A stretch of 64,000 nucleotides of DNA from Trichopria drosophilae (lineage: Eukaryota > Arthropoda > Insecta > Hymenoptera > Diapriidae): the NCBI GenBank assembly GCA_030407085.1, contig CM059582.1:132621501-132685500 (forward strand). Direction: 5' to 3'. The notes under the pieces are model-generated. The model saw only the letters and a program-made list of their open reading frames with translations, was not told where the DNA came from and searched no databases. The position numbers and the translations under genes are program-made. Shown here piece by piece: positions 1-7,898 of the stretch; position 1 is the stretch's first letter, and each line of letters opens with the position of its first letter.

Positions 1-635
1 TAGTTTCAAAAAATCACCGGTACTTTCCGAAAAACAAAATGGCATGTTGCAATATGGCGCCCGGAATACGTGAAGCACGAACCGACATTATGTATTTCGG
101 TAAAAATTCATTCACAAGAACAAAGAAAACATTTTTTTTTATGCATATCGTACATTATTGTGTGCACTTTGCATACGTATATTACACATTCAGAAATTCA
201 ATATGTCCGATTCAATATGGCGGACGGAATTTAAAATTTATCATTTTAATTAGAAAAATACTCGGTCTTATAGTAAATTAAATTAGAAAAAGAAAACCTC
301 TACTGCAATTTCTCGAAATTATGCATGTTTCTCGTGACAATAATTTATGAACAGATACAATTTCACTGTTACCGCATCTTTTCTAATTAAAATGATAAAT
401 TTTAAATTCCGTCCGCCATATTGAATCGGACATATTGAATTTCTGAATGTGTAATATACGTATGCAAAGTGCACACAATAATGTACGATATGCATAAAAA
501 AAAATGTTTTCTTTGTTCTTGTGAATGAATTTTTACCGAAATACATAATGTCGGTTCGTGCTTCACGCATTCCGGGCGCCATCTTGCAACATGCCATTTT
601 GTTTTTCGGAAAGTACCGGTGATTTTTTGAAACTA
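1..635. mobile_element. Foldback (long inverted repeat) element, near-perfect palindrome
   Basis: Bases 1-257 are the reverse complement of 379-635 (paired positions sum to 636) with no gaps. I see two mismatches, at 53/583 and 68/568, so the arms are about 99% identical. Bases 258-378 form a 121-bp unpaired loop. The outermost paired sequence is TAGTTTCAAAAAATCACCGG. The element may continue left of the window, because base 1 is already paired. This is the structure of a foldback or MITE-like non-autonomous DNA element, or of a recent inverted duplication. It encodes nothing recognisable; the open frames in each arm are mirror images of each other. The near identity of the arms suggests recent formation or arm-to-arm correction. 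Confidence 0.85.
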
Positions 636-2439
636 CACACTCTAAGCTACAATTTGAGCCCAAATAGACCTAAGTAGGTGTTTCTGATTTTTAGACAGGT
701 GGGGTGGCTTTTTTCACAAAGAATGCCCCATATGTATAACAATACGAGCATCATATAGTGATGTTATTTATATATATATAACCCCATGATGATCAAAACG
801 ATCCAGCTGGTGAATCCGTCCGTCATGCAGGATGGTGCCGTTTCGGCACCGTCCTGTGAATCAGATCGCTACAGGCATCTATATAGCTAACTAGCGCCGT
901 ACCAGTGCTCAGCTGATATGAAGTCTTGACCCGAAACAGCATCTATCGGTACGGAGGTAATTCGATTTCGTTCAGCGGTGCCGGAACAGCATAATTTTAT
1001 TTTCAGTGTACTGGGTCATGTTCGGCTACTGGGACGTTTATCTTACTGCCTTTCTGCGCTGAACGTCAAGAATATTATCATATTTTGACTTATCGCGATA
1101 TATTGATTTTCTCCTTTTTTTTTTAAATTATTCTTAATAAAACAGGGAATCCCAATTGGTCAGAAAAAAATAAGGAAATTGGCGGAAAAATTTATTTTAT
1201 TTTTATTCCACAATATGTTTTCTATATCAATTTGCAAATAAACTACAAAGTAAACGTACCAATTACTGGATGTTAGGAGCTATACCTGGACAGTTCATAT
1301 ATAATTCTTAATAGGCAATAATAATTTTACAGTCAGTTTCCCAAGACTTTATTAAGCAGATTATTGATTTAGAAATATGTTAGTGATTTAATTTTTTACT
1401 AATTTTCTTGACAAGTGTTGATACTAATGAGTTTGTCCATCTATAGGGACGTATCCAGTCATTGGTACTTTACCTTGATTACCAATTTGGGAATATTTCA
1501 TACTGCACTTTTTAAAATATATAGGAATTCCACATCAACTAGGCCATGCCCTGACCATCATCCACTCAGATTTTGATGAGAATTTTCCATATGGTTTCTC
1601 CAGGGAAAAACAGTACTCCCAAATTTGTTAGGGATTATTTATTTTTCGTTTTCTCATGACCCAACAACGAAAGAAAAAGGATTCTAAAAAAATTGTGAAA
1701 AATTCCAGAAAATATACATTTTTGTAAACTTAACAATCTTTTACATTATCACTATTTTTTAAACCTTTTTTAAAATTTTCATATTTTTTACCGAAATGTT
1801 CATCTAATTGGGGCCTAAAATTCCACATTAAAAAAATGTTCAATAAATCTGATTGTTCTGGTTTTTTCCGAATTTTGTTCAAGTCCTTTGACCATAAAAA
1901 AAAAGAAAAACAGCAAAAAATCCCAAAATATTTTAGAGTACTTTATTCGATAGATAATAAATGTATCACCGATTAACTTTCGACTAGGACTGTCTTTTTG
2001 TAAGAAATTTCACTTCTACAAAAAATTGTCAGTGCATTTTTGGTTTACACTGTTTTCGACACCGAAGTTATAAAAAGTACGGATTTCTCCACTTTAACGA
2101 CATTTGCAAATCATATAAATAAGTAAAAGTCTACAAACTAAGCACAAATACCCTTAAGGATACAAAAAAAGTTTACCTATTTAATAAAAAAATATATTTT
2201 TGTGAGTGCGAATTGTAATCGGTTTTTTATCTTCGTTAGAGTAGCTCGAGTAAAAACTGCATTAGTCTTCCTTGCAAACGCTGTGGAACTTTTTCAGTGC
2301 GAGGAGAATTTTAGGTATAAAACAAGTGCGCCAACTATTATCTATGCTGCTTTGATATGATAAACTAGGATTTATTATTATAATTATACCAATGTTCATT
2401 TATGTTTACTTTTAAAGTAAAAAAAAGTTTTATGTGCTT
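636..2439. other. A+T-rich intergenic DNA with no recognisable gene
   Basis: I see no supported coding frame, RNA gene or mobile-element terminus here apart from the hairpin at 826-858. Positions 650-667 (TTGAGCCCAAATAGACCTAA-like) resemble 3137-3156, hinting at a dispersed repeat. A perfect 9-bp inverted repeat, CGTTCAGCG at 969-977 with CGCTGAACG at 1057-1065, is present and may be chance. The rest is homopolymer-rich sequence. Confidence 0.5.
826..858. repeat. G+C-rich hairpin with 3-nt loop
   Basis: GGATGGTGCCG (830-840) and CGGCACCGTCC (844-854) pair around a TTT loop with a single G-T wobble. The stem extends outward to 826/858 with two further Watson-Crick pairs and two wobbles, giving about 15 bp. 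Its G+C content contrasts with the A+T-rich surroundings. It could be part of a degraded repeat or a transcribed stem-loop; nothing nearby tells which. Confidence 0.55.
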
Positions 2440-3038
2440 CACGGTGGGCCTGAACAAACTGTAAATGGAGGGGGGAAAGGCACATGAAATTTTCCTTCTG
2501 GATTGTATTCTAGGACACTTCTGAGCAATGTCCAGGAAGAATTAAAAACCCCTCTTGGCCATTTGAAGTATCCAACAAGGTCTTGGATTCTTCAGCGAAG
2601 AGTCGATTGAGTCGGTGCACTCAGATTTCAAGAAAACTTGGGAGAAATACAAAATAAAAAAAGATCATCCTAATTTTTCAATAAATCTCCTGAAGGCTGT
2701 AAAAGAGTACAATAGTCAGCACATTTAATTTTGTTCTTTACTTCTAAATCTATGTTATATTTATAAAAATGTTTACACATCGAAGTGCATAATTCATTAA
2801 TTAAAATATATTAATTGGATGTTACGAAATAAATATTTTTGTCGTTGAAATTTCATTTATTTTTCATCAATTAAGTTAAATTATAAAACCATACAAAAAC
2901 CGACGTCAATAAACAACGGTTAAGCGGATTTTTTAAATTCTGTTTGGAAATTGCTCAGGAAGTGTCCCAGAATACAACCCAGAAGGAAAATGTCATGTGC
3001 CTTTTCCCTCCATTTAAAGTTTGTTCAGGCCCACCGTA
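2440..3038 (+). mobile_element. Short DNA transposon with ~92-bp terminal inverted repeats (internally deleted)
   Basis: The left terminal repeat (2441-2533) begins ACGGTGGGCCTGAACAAAC. It is matched in inverse orientation by 2946-3037, at roughly 90% identity with a few single-base gaps. GCTT occurs immediately outside both ends (2436-2439 and 3039-3042) and may be a 4-bp target-site duplication; this is tentative, because the outermost base pair does not match. Between the repeats lies a transposase-like C-terminal reading frame (2567-2728) and then an A+T-rich stretch with AATAAA at 2828-2833. The layout fits a once-autonomous cut-and-paste element that lost most of its coding region but kept both ends. 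I do not assign a superfamily; a 4-bp duplication with CAC-type ends would be compatible with Chapaev-like elements. Confidence 0.75.
2567..2728 (+). pseudogene. Transposase C-terminal remnant
   Basis: The frame is open from 2567, directly after an in-frame TGA, to a TAA stop at 2726-2728: 53 codons with no convincing start. From 2585 the product begins GFFSEESIESVHSDFKKTW and ends KAVKEYNSQHI. It is a balanced, charged, protein-like sequence, unlike the low-complexity translations elsewhere in the window. The S-E-E-x-x-E-S-x-H-x-D-F pattern close to a C-terminus resembles, from memory, the tails of some animal DNA-transposon proteins; this is unverified. It sits inside the inverted repeats of the 2440-3038 element and runs toward its right end, as expected for a truncated transposase. 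The upstream stop, and the alternative frame reading into LGHLKYP just before it, suggest a frameshift as well as the deletion. It cannot be functional alone. Confidence 0.55.
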
Positions 3039-3487
3039 GCTTTGTCATTTTTTAAAGATTTGTCTAGTTTATTTTTTCCCTGACAAGTTTTGAAATTCCC
3101 TGACTTTTCCCGAACTTCTCGGTTTTCCCTGACAGTTTGGGCCCAAACGGGCCTAATGTGATTTATTTCAATGGTACCAATAAACTTTTAGACCAGAATC
3201 TTGTTTTACTCATTAAATGCGACAACTTTTACATTTGACAATTTTTTTATTTCATGCTCAAAAGGGGTCAATAAACAAAAGGGGTTAATAAAAAATGTAT
3301 GCATTTTATTAAAAACAGTGAATTTCAGAACTTCATGTTTAGTACTACACGTCGTTGACTAGAATAAAAAAAGTTAGATCTTAATCATCGACCACTACAA
3401 CACATATATTTTATTCATCGACAGTTAATTTCAGAATTATATGTTTTGTACTACCTATCATTAACTAAAATATGTACATTTGTGTCT
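3039..3487. repeat. Intergenic DNA with degraded short repeats
   Basis: TTCCCTGAC occurs three times, at 3076-3084, 3096-3104 and 3125-3133, in a pyrimidine-rich stretch. AAAGGGGTCAATAAAC is followed by a near copy in 3259-3296. A ~52-bp imperfect direct repeat starts at 3316 and again at 3421, 105 bp apart, both containing AATTTCAGAA and GTACTAC-like blocks. No coding potential is seen. These look like fragments of older dispersed or tandem repeats. Confidence 0.5.
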
Positions 3488-3986
3488 CCCCCCCCCCCCA
3501 CCCCCCCCCCCCCCCACCCCCCCCCCCCCCCACCCCCCCCCCCCCCCACCCCCCCCCCCCCCCACCCCCCCCCCCCCCCACCCCCCCCCCCCCCCACCCC
3601 CCCCCCCCCCCACCCCCCCCCCCCCCCACCCCCCCCCCCCCCCACCCCCCCCCCCCCCCACCCCCCCCCCCCCCCACCCCCCCCCCCCCCCACCCCCCCC
3701 CCCCCCCACCCCCCCCCCCCCCCACCCCCCCCCCCCCCCACCCCCCCCCCCCCCCACCCCCCCCCCCCCCCACCCCCCCCCCCCCCCACCCCCCCCCCCC
3801 CCCACCCCCCCCCCCCCCCACCCCCCCCCCCCCCCACCCCCCCCCCCCCCCACCCCCCCCCCCCCCCACCCCCCCCCCCCCCCACCCCCCCCCCCCCCCA
3901 CCCCCCCCCCCCCCCACCCCCCCCCCCCCCCACCCCCCCCCCCCCCCACCCCCCCCCCCCCCCACCCCCCCCCCCCCCCACCCCCC
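3488..3986. repeat. (C15A)n microsatellite, about 31 units
   Basis: Single A residues occur every 16 bases from 3500 to 3980 (31 of them), separated by runs of exactly 15 C, with partial C runs at each end. No interruption or variant unit is visible across about 500 bp. The minus strand is (TG15)n, so G-quadruplex formation is expected there. All six frames are open, reading Pro/Thr/His or Gly/Trp/Val repeats, because the composition excludes stop codons; none should be called a gene. The total regularity is unusual for a homopolymer-rich tract, and a consensus artefact should be considered. Confidence 0.9.
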
Positions 3987-4055
3987 ATAACACGGATCGA
4001 ACCCGGTCGCTATAGTAACTACGCTGACGCCATATCCATTGGGCTACAGCATGCT
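3987..4055 (-). ncRNA. tRNA-like sequence with pol III A and B boxes (tRNA pseudogene or SINE head)
   Basis: Read on the minus strand, TAGCCCAATGG (4046-4036) matches the A-box pattern TRGYNNARNNG exactly. GGTTCGATCC (4003-3994) matches the B box. They are about 32 nt apart, as in a real tRNA. A D-arm can be drawn as GCC/GGC around CAATGGATAT, similar to arginine-type tRNAs. The anticodon stem does not pair well and the T-stem is broken on its 3' side, so a functional tRNA is unlikely. A tRNA-derived SINE head or a tRNA pseudogene fits better. Its 3' side runs directly into the (TG15)n strand of the neighbouring microsatellite, as if that were its tail. Confidence 0.6.
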
Positions 4056-4440
4056 AGTGAACGAATGTTATGAAACAAAAGCTACTTTGCTTGTATATTA
4101 GAATGTCACATAAGTATATTGTAAATGAAAGATTTCACAATATTTTAAATACAAATATTTCACAATATTTTATTTAAAATATTTTTAGAGTGTTTTAACT
4201 CTTTTTTTGCCCAAAAAAAAAACGAGAAAAGCAGTTATGCCCCATTCAGCTCAGTTTTCCCAAGAAAAAATAATTATTAAAAATTCTTGCAAGATATCTT
4301 TTTCTTCTGTTTTAAAGGGTGCTGTCTCTCAATTTTTCCACTGGAAAAATAGCAAAAACAAATATTTATGCAAAACATTTTGTAAAAAAAAACAAAAATG
4401 ACTTGATATTTTTTATGGCCCTTTTAAAATTATTTTTCAA
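4056..4440. other. A+T-rich intergenic DNA
   Basis: TTTCACAATATTTTA occurs twice, about 26 bp apart, near 4133 and 4159. The open frames at 4207-4401 and 4319-4606 translate to lysine/phenylalanine-rich low-complexity peptides with no domain. I do not consider them genes. Confidence 0.5.
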
Positions 4441-5223
4441 GACTTTTTCCACTATGAAACGGGTTATAATCAATGAATGTACATGCAAAAATCCTGAACT
4501 GTTGATCATAAATAAAAAGCTCAACAGAATAGTTTTAAAAGCTATGGTCCAACCTCCAAATGGCCATCAACAGAAAGTTATAGATTTTTTTATAATAATA
4601 ATATAAATATTGACTACTATGTACAGAACTTATAATTAATAATTTTGTGTGAATAATTCCAAATTGGAGTATCTGTAACGGTCACAGTCTGTAAACTGTA
4701 TCGCTTATGTATGATTTAGATAATTATTAATAATTATAAGCCTAATCCATTTCCCATATCATCGGCAGGTCGACTAACGTCCCAAGTTGTGGAAAAAGCT
4801 GCCCTAAAATATGTTAGCTCATCCATGAAAAATAAAAGGTACCACGTATTAATTTTATTTTTCATAAAAACTTTGTATTAAGGAAGTTCTAAAGTGCTCT
4901 GGCCGTAAAAAGTAGGAATTTTCCACCAAAAAAAACGTAAATTAAAAATGACTGAATCAGTTTTTTCAAAATTCGGGTCGTGCTCTGTACGGGAAATTTT
5001 AATTACTATAGACGGTCTCCTAGACAATACCAAAGGGATAAAAGAGAATCTCAACCGAGAAATATCTTGAAATAAAGTCAAAATCACTTAAGTCTAAAAG
5101 AAATGTCTCATGTGATTTTTTTTTTATATGTTGCATACTTTCCGGAAGAAAAAAATACCGAACACCTGAAACTAAATATTTTTATTGCATAATTGAAATA
5201 TAGATTAAAAGTTACTCAATTAC

Positions 5224-5258
5224 TATTATTATTATTATTATTATTATTATATTATTAT
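5224..5258. repeat. ATT trinucleotide microsatellite
   Basis: About ten tandem ATT units with one imperfection near the right end. It lies in the unmatched part of the left arm of the old inverted repeat, consistent with later expansion. Confidence 0.85.
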
Positions 5259-5802
5259 AATGTCAATTAAAAAATGTGTTTACTTAATTTAGTTCAAAAT
5301 CATATTTAGCAGTTCGAGCCGTGTAACAAAAATTGCCTCCATTTTTCATTATGTTTTATCTTCCACAATATGACAGTTATTTAATTTTCCTGATATTCTT
5401 GGAATAGTATTCCATTTTCGGTTTTTTGTTTTTTGGAAGTTTACAAAATTCGTTGATGAAGATTCAAAAGTAATTTAATCGAAATAAGTGTACGTCCTGG
5501 AATTCTCTTACAAAAAGACGCGGCGTTGTCGATAGCTTCAAGATGGATTTTTTGTCTTTAGAGGCAGTCCAGAAGTACGCTTCTTCGATTAATTTACATT
5601 TGACTCTCATCAACGAATTCAGAAAACCCTTCCAAAAAAACAAAGAAACAACCGAAAATGGAAGACAATTCCAAGAATACCAAAATTTCAAAACTGAACA
5701 TTTGGAATAACGAACATAATTGAAATCTATTTTTCCAATATGCAATAAAAAATTTAATTTAATTTAGGGGTTCGGCATTTTTTCTTCGGAAAACTAATGC
5801 AA

Positions 5803-5873
5803 TATAAATAAATAAATAAAAAATAATCGTGATTTAAATCACGACTAATTTTAGTTTATTTATTTATTTATAT
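5803..5873. repeat. Palindrome with A/T-tetranucleotide arms
   Basis: TCGTGATTTAAATCACGA at 5827-5844 is a perfect 18-bp palindrome. It is flanked on the left by AAAT repeats and on the right by their complement, TTTA repeats, extending the symmetry to about 70 bp with small mismatches. It could extrude as a cruciform. It lies in an unmatched segment of the right arm of the 4440-6910 inverted repeat. Confidence 0.75.
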
Positions 5874-6910
5874 AACGGCCGAGAAATTTTTATTTATTTA
5901 AACTATGCCAATATATTAAAAAACACAGCAGACGTTTTTATACAGAATTATGCCTAGACTATAAGATGGCATTTTTTATTTCGGAAATCTGACCACCTTT
6001 TCCGTAATTAAGTGACCCCGAAAGTTAAACTTAAAAATATTATCATCCTTTTTCCCTTGGGTGGATTGCCCATAGCCCTCCGGTCCTGGATAAAAGTTAA
6101 ATAAACATTTTCGAAAAAAAAAATTTTTCTGCCTGTCAAGGTGGTTTAGCAGGCGTCAAAAAACTTATAGCAATTATTTGTCCATATATGGTAATAGATT
6201 TAATGGTACAAAATTGGAAAGAAAAAAAAAATGGGGTTTTCTCGAAAATGTAATTTGTTTATTTTTGTGTAACATCACCCCATCAATTTTGTTAATTTTG
6301 AAGCTCTTAAAAATTTCAAACCGCAGTTTTTGAAGAAGACAAGGTCACCGAAACATACCCAAGAACAAAAATTGATTACATTAATTTACAAAAAAAAAAT
6401 TACGTGACGAAAATAATGTTGTTTTAGGGCTTTTTTTACAAGTTTCAACCTTTCAGAGTTCAAATCCAGATATCTTCCTGTTAAACAACGTTTTTAATGA
6501 AAAGTAAATAAAATACGTGTCCCTTTTATTTTTCATGAGAGTAACATATTTTAAGTACAGACTAATTCCATAACATTGCAGTTAGTCGGCCTGCATGATT
6601 TGAAATGGATTCCGCCTATAGATACATATTCCAGCACCTAACTAGATTAAAATGGCGAACTACAATATGGCCGCCGGTATAATTTCAATTGAATCCAGCA
6701 TTTGAATTAACATAACCGTTTCTATAATCTCTATTACAAAGAAGTAATCATTTTCATAAAATTTGTTGCAGTCAGTGTCTATTTTGAATTGGCATTTGCG
6801 TACTAAACAATATCTTCTTCTGACTAATATTAACGATCATTCAACAATCGGGACCATTCTTTATAGAAGCCATTTATATTGATTATAACCCGTTTCACAG
6901 TGGAGAAAAT

Positions 6911-7515
6911 ATCGGTTGAAAAAAAAAGATGACTCTGAAGATAGCAGCCACTTCCCAGCAGCCATATTCGGAAAATCCACAGACGCGCAGAAAGCCCAGG
7001 AACCGATTTTAAAAAATTAGTTATTCACTTGTTTATTTTAACGTAATTATTAAGTTTCATAAACATTCTAGTAACATATACAAATAAAATAAAGTAATAC
7101 CAAAAATTTAAGCCCGATATAATCAAAGTATTGTTGATAATAATGATAAAAAATTTCTTTAAAAAACAAGTTTTTCGTAAGACGCAGCTATCAATACAGC
7201 ATTCTCGAATAATCCTAAAAAAAATTAGAGATGCAGTTTAAATGTGTCCAAAATATCTACAAATTATCGCCGTCGAGTAACTCCACGTCCAAAACCCGCT
7301 TCATGTCAAAATTGAAAACACATGTTTATTATAAAAAAAAAAATACGAATTTTCGTAAGTTCACCTTGAATACTCAAATTTAGGGTGGCAATAGGACCCC
7401 CCCCCCCCGTCTTTTTTTCCCAAAAATTATCCAACAAAATACACAATTTCTTTCCTGTAAAAACAGTAATATTCAACAGTGATATATACTATGTAGAAAA
7501 ATTTAAAAGCAATTT
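6911..7515. other. A+T-rich intergenic DNA
   Basis: No gene, RNA or element boundary is recognised. It includes a C12 run (7397-7408) and a polyA run near 7333. The open frame at 7385-7669 begins at the C run, crosses into a satellite 1 fragment and a polyT tract, and is not a credible gene. Confidence 0.5.
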
Positions 7516-7597
7516 TCGAGATGGAAAAAAGTTATTAACAATCGGGAATACAACGTGCATGCGGCATACAATGTCGTTTAATGGTCGATTTGACCTT
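7516..7597 (+). repeat. Detached satellite 1 fragment
   Basis: This segment carries AAAGTTATTAACAATCGGGA and then GTCGTTTAATGGTCGATTTG, the middle of the satellite 1 monomer seen repeatedly from 7977 on. Relative to the consensus, about 20 bp just after TTCGAG is missing. It is separated from the main array by about 300 bp of unrelated sequence. Confidence 0.75.
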
Positions 7598-7898
7598 TTT
7601 TTTTTTTTTATTAATTTAATTAATGGGCGGAATCGCCCTTTTTTACCAAATTGTTGTTGCCGGTGTTAAATCGTAAGATTTAGCGAGAAGCTGCAGATCG
7701 ACCTAGAAAGATGGCGCCATACTTCACATTTGAGTATGAAAATGTAGACTTGCAGAAACCTACACCAAGTACAAGCAGCGGTCCTTGAGTCGATTTCCCG
7801 CCAGATAAAACAATACTTTCGAAACGTAAACACTACAACGTGGCTCGGCTTACTAAACAGCGAGCTAGCTGCTTGAAAAAAAAACGAAATACAAAATT
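7598..7898. other. Non-satellite interruption within satellite 1
   Basis: It begins with a polyT run (to about 7609) and includes a small hairpin, GGGCG-GAAT-CGCCC (7625-7638), followed by T residues. It then has about 250 bp of more G+C-balanced unique-looking sequence containing AAGATGGCGCCAT (near 7709). Satellite sequence resumes with ATTATATTTTCGAAATTTTT at about 7906. It may be an insertion into the terminal monomer, with the polyT as the tail of a retroelement-like insert, or older sequence between two satellite pieces. No target-site duplication is evident. Confidence 0.45.

Larger units (their letters stand above)
4440..6910. mobile_element. Large eroded inverted repeat (old foldback-type element)
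   Basis: Several segments recur in inverted order around a centre near 5.5-5.7 kb. Segment 4445-4475 (GAAACGGGTTATAATCAAT) matches 6880-6905. Segment 4741-4880 matches 6480-6620, with shared blocks AAAATATGTTA and ATGAAAAATAAAAG. Segment 5130-5205 matches 5728-5805, with shared CCGAA and TTTTTATTGCATA blocks. Segment 5340-5470 matches 5600-5720, with shared CCATTTTCGGTT and AATTCGTTGATGA. Stretches between them are unmatched and of unequal length, so each arm has gained insertions and deletions. Identity by eye is roughly 70-85% within matched blocks. No transposase is visible. Open frames at 4878-5087 and 5464-5745 on the minus strand lie inside the arms and lack any recognisable domain. Confidence 0.6.

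Noticed and set aside
39..663. Open frames of 80 and 114 codons on opposite strands
   Set aside because: They are the same translation read from the two arms of the 1-635 palindrome, with no recognised domain.
3987..4055. Functional tRNA gene
   Set aside because: A and B boxes are good, but the anticodon stem does not pair, the T-stem is broken, and the 5' and 3' acceptor strands do not match.
3446..4073. Long proline/threonine/histidine and glycine/tryptophan/valine open frames in several frames and both strands
   Set aside because: They arise only because the (C15A)n tract cannot contain stop codons, and all overlap each other.
4207..4606. Open frames of 64 and 95 codons
   Set aside because: Low-complexity lysine/phenylalanine/asparagine-rich products from A+T-rich DNA, with no domain.
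4878..5745. Minus-strand open frames of 69 and 93 codons
   Set aside because: They lie inside the arms of an eroded inverted repeat and show no motif. The 93-codon product has cysteine, tryptophan and phenylalanine but no recognisable pattern.
7625..7645. Hairpin plus T run resembling a rho-independent terminator
   Set aside because: The stem is only 5 bp, it lies in eukaryotic repeat DNA, and there is no gene upstream.
7385..7669. 94-codon open frame
   Set aside because: It crosses a C run, a satellite fragment and a polyT tract, so it is not one evolutionary unit.
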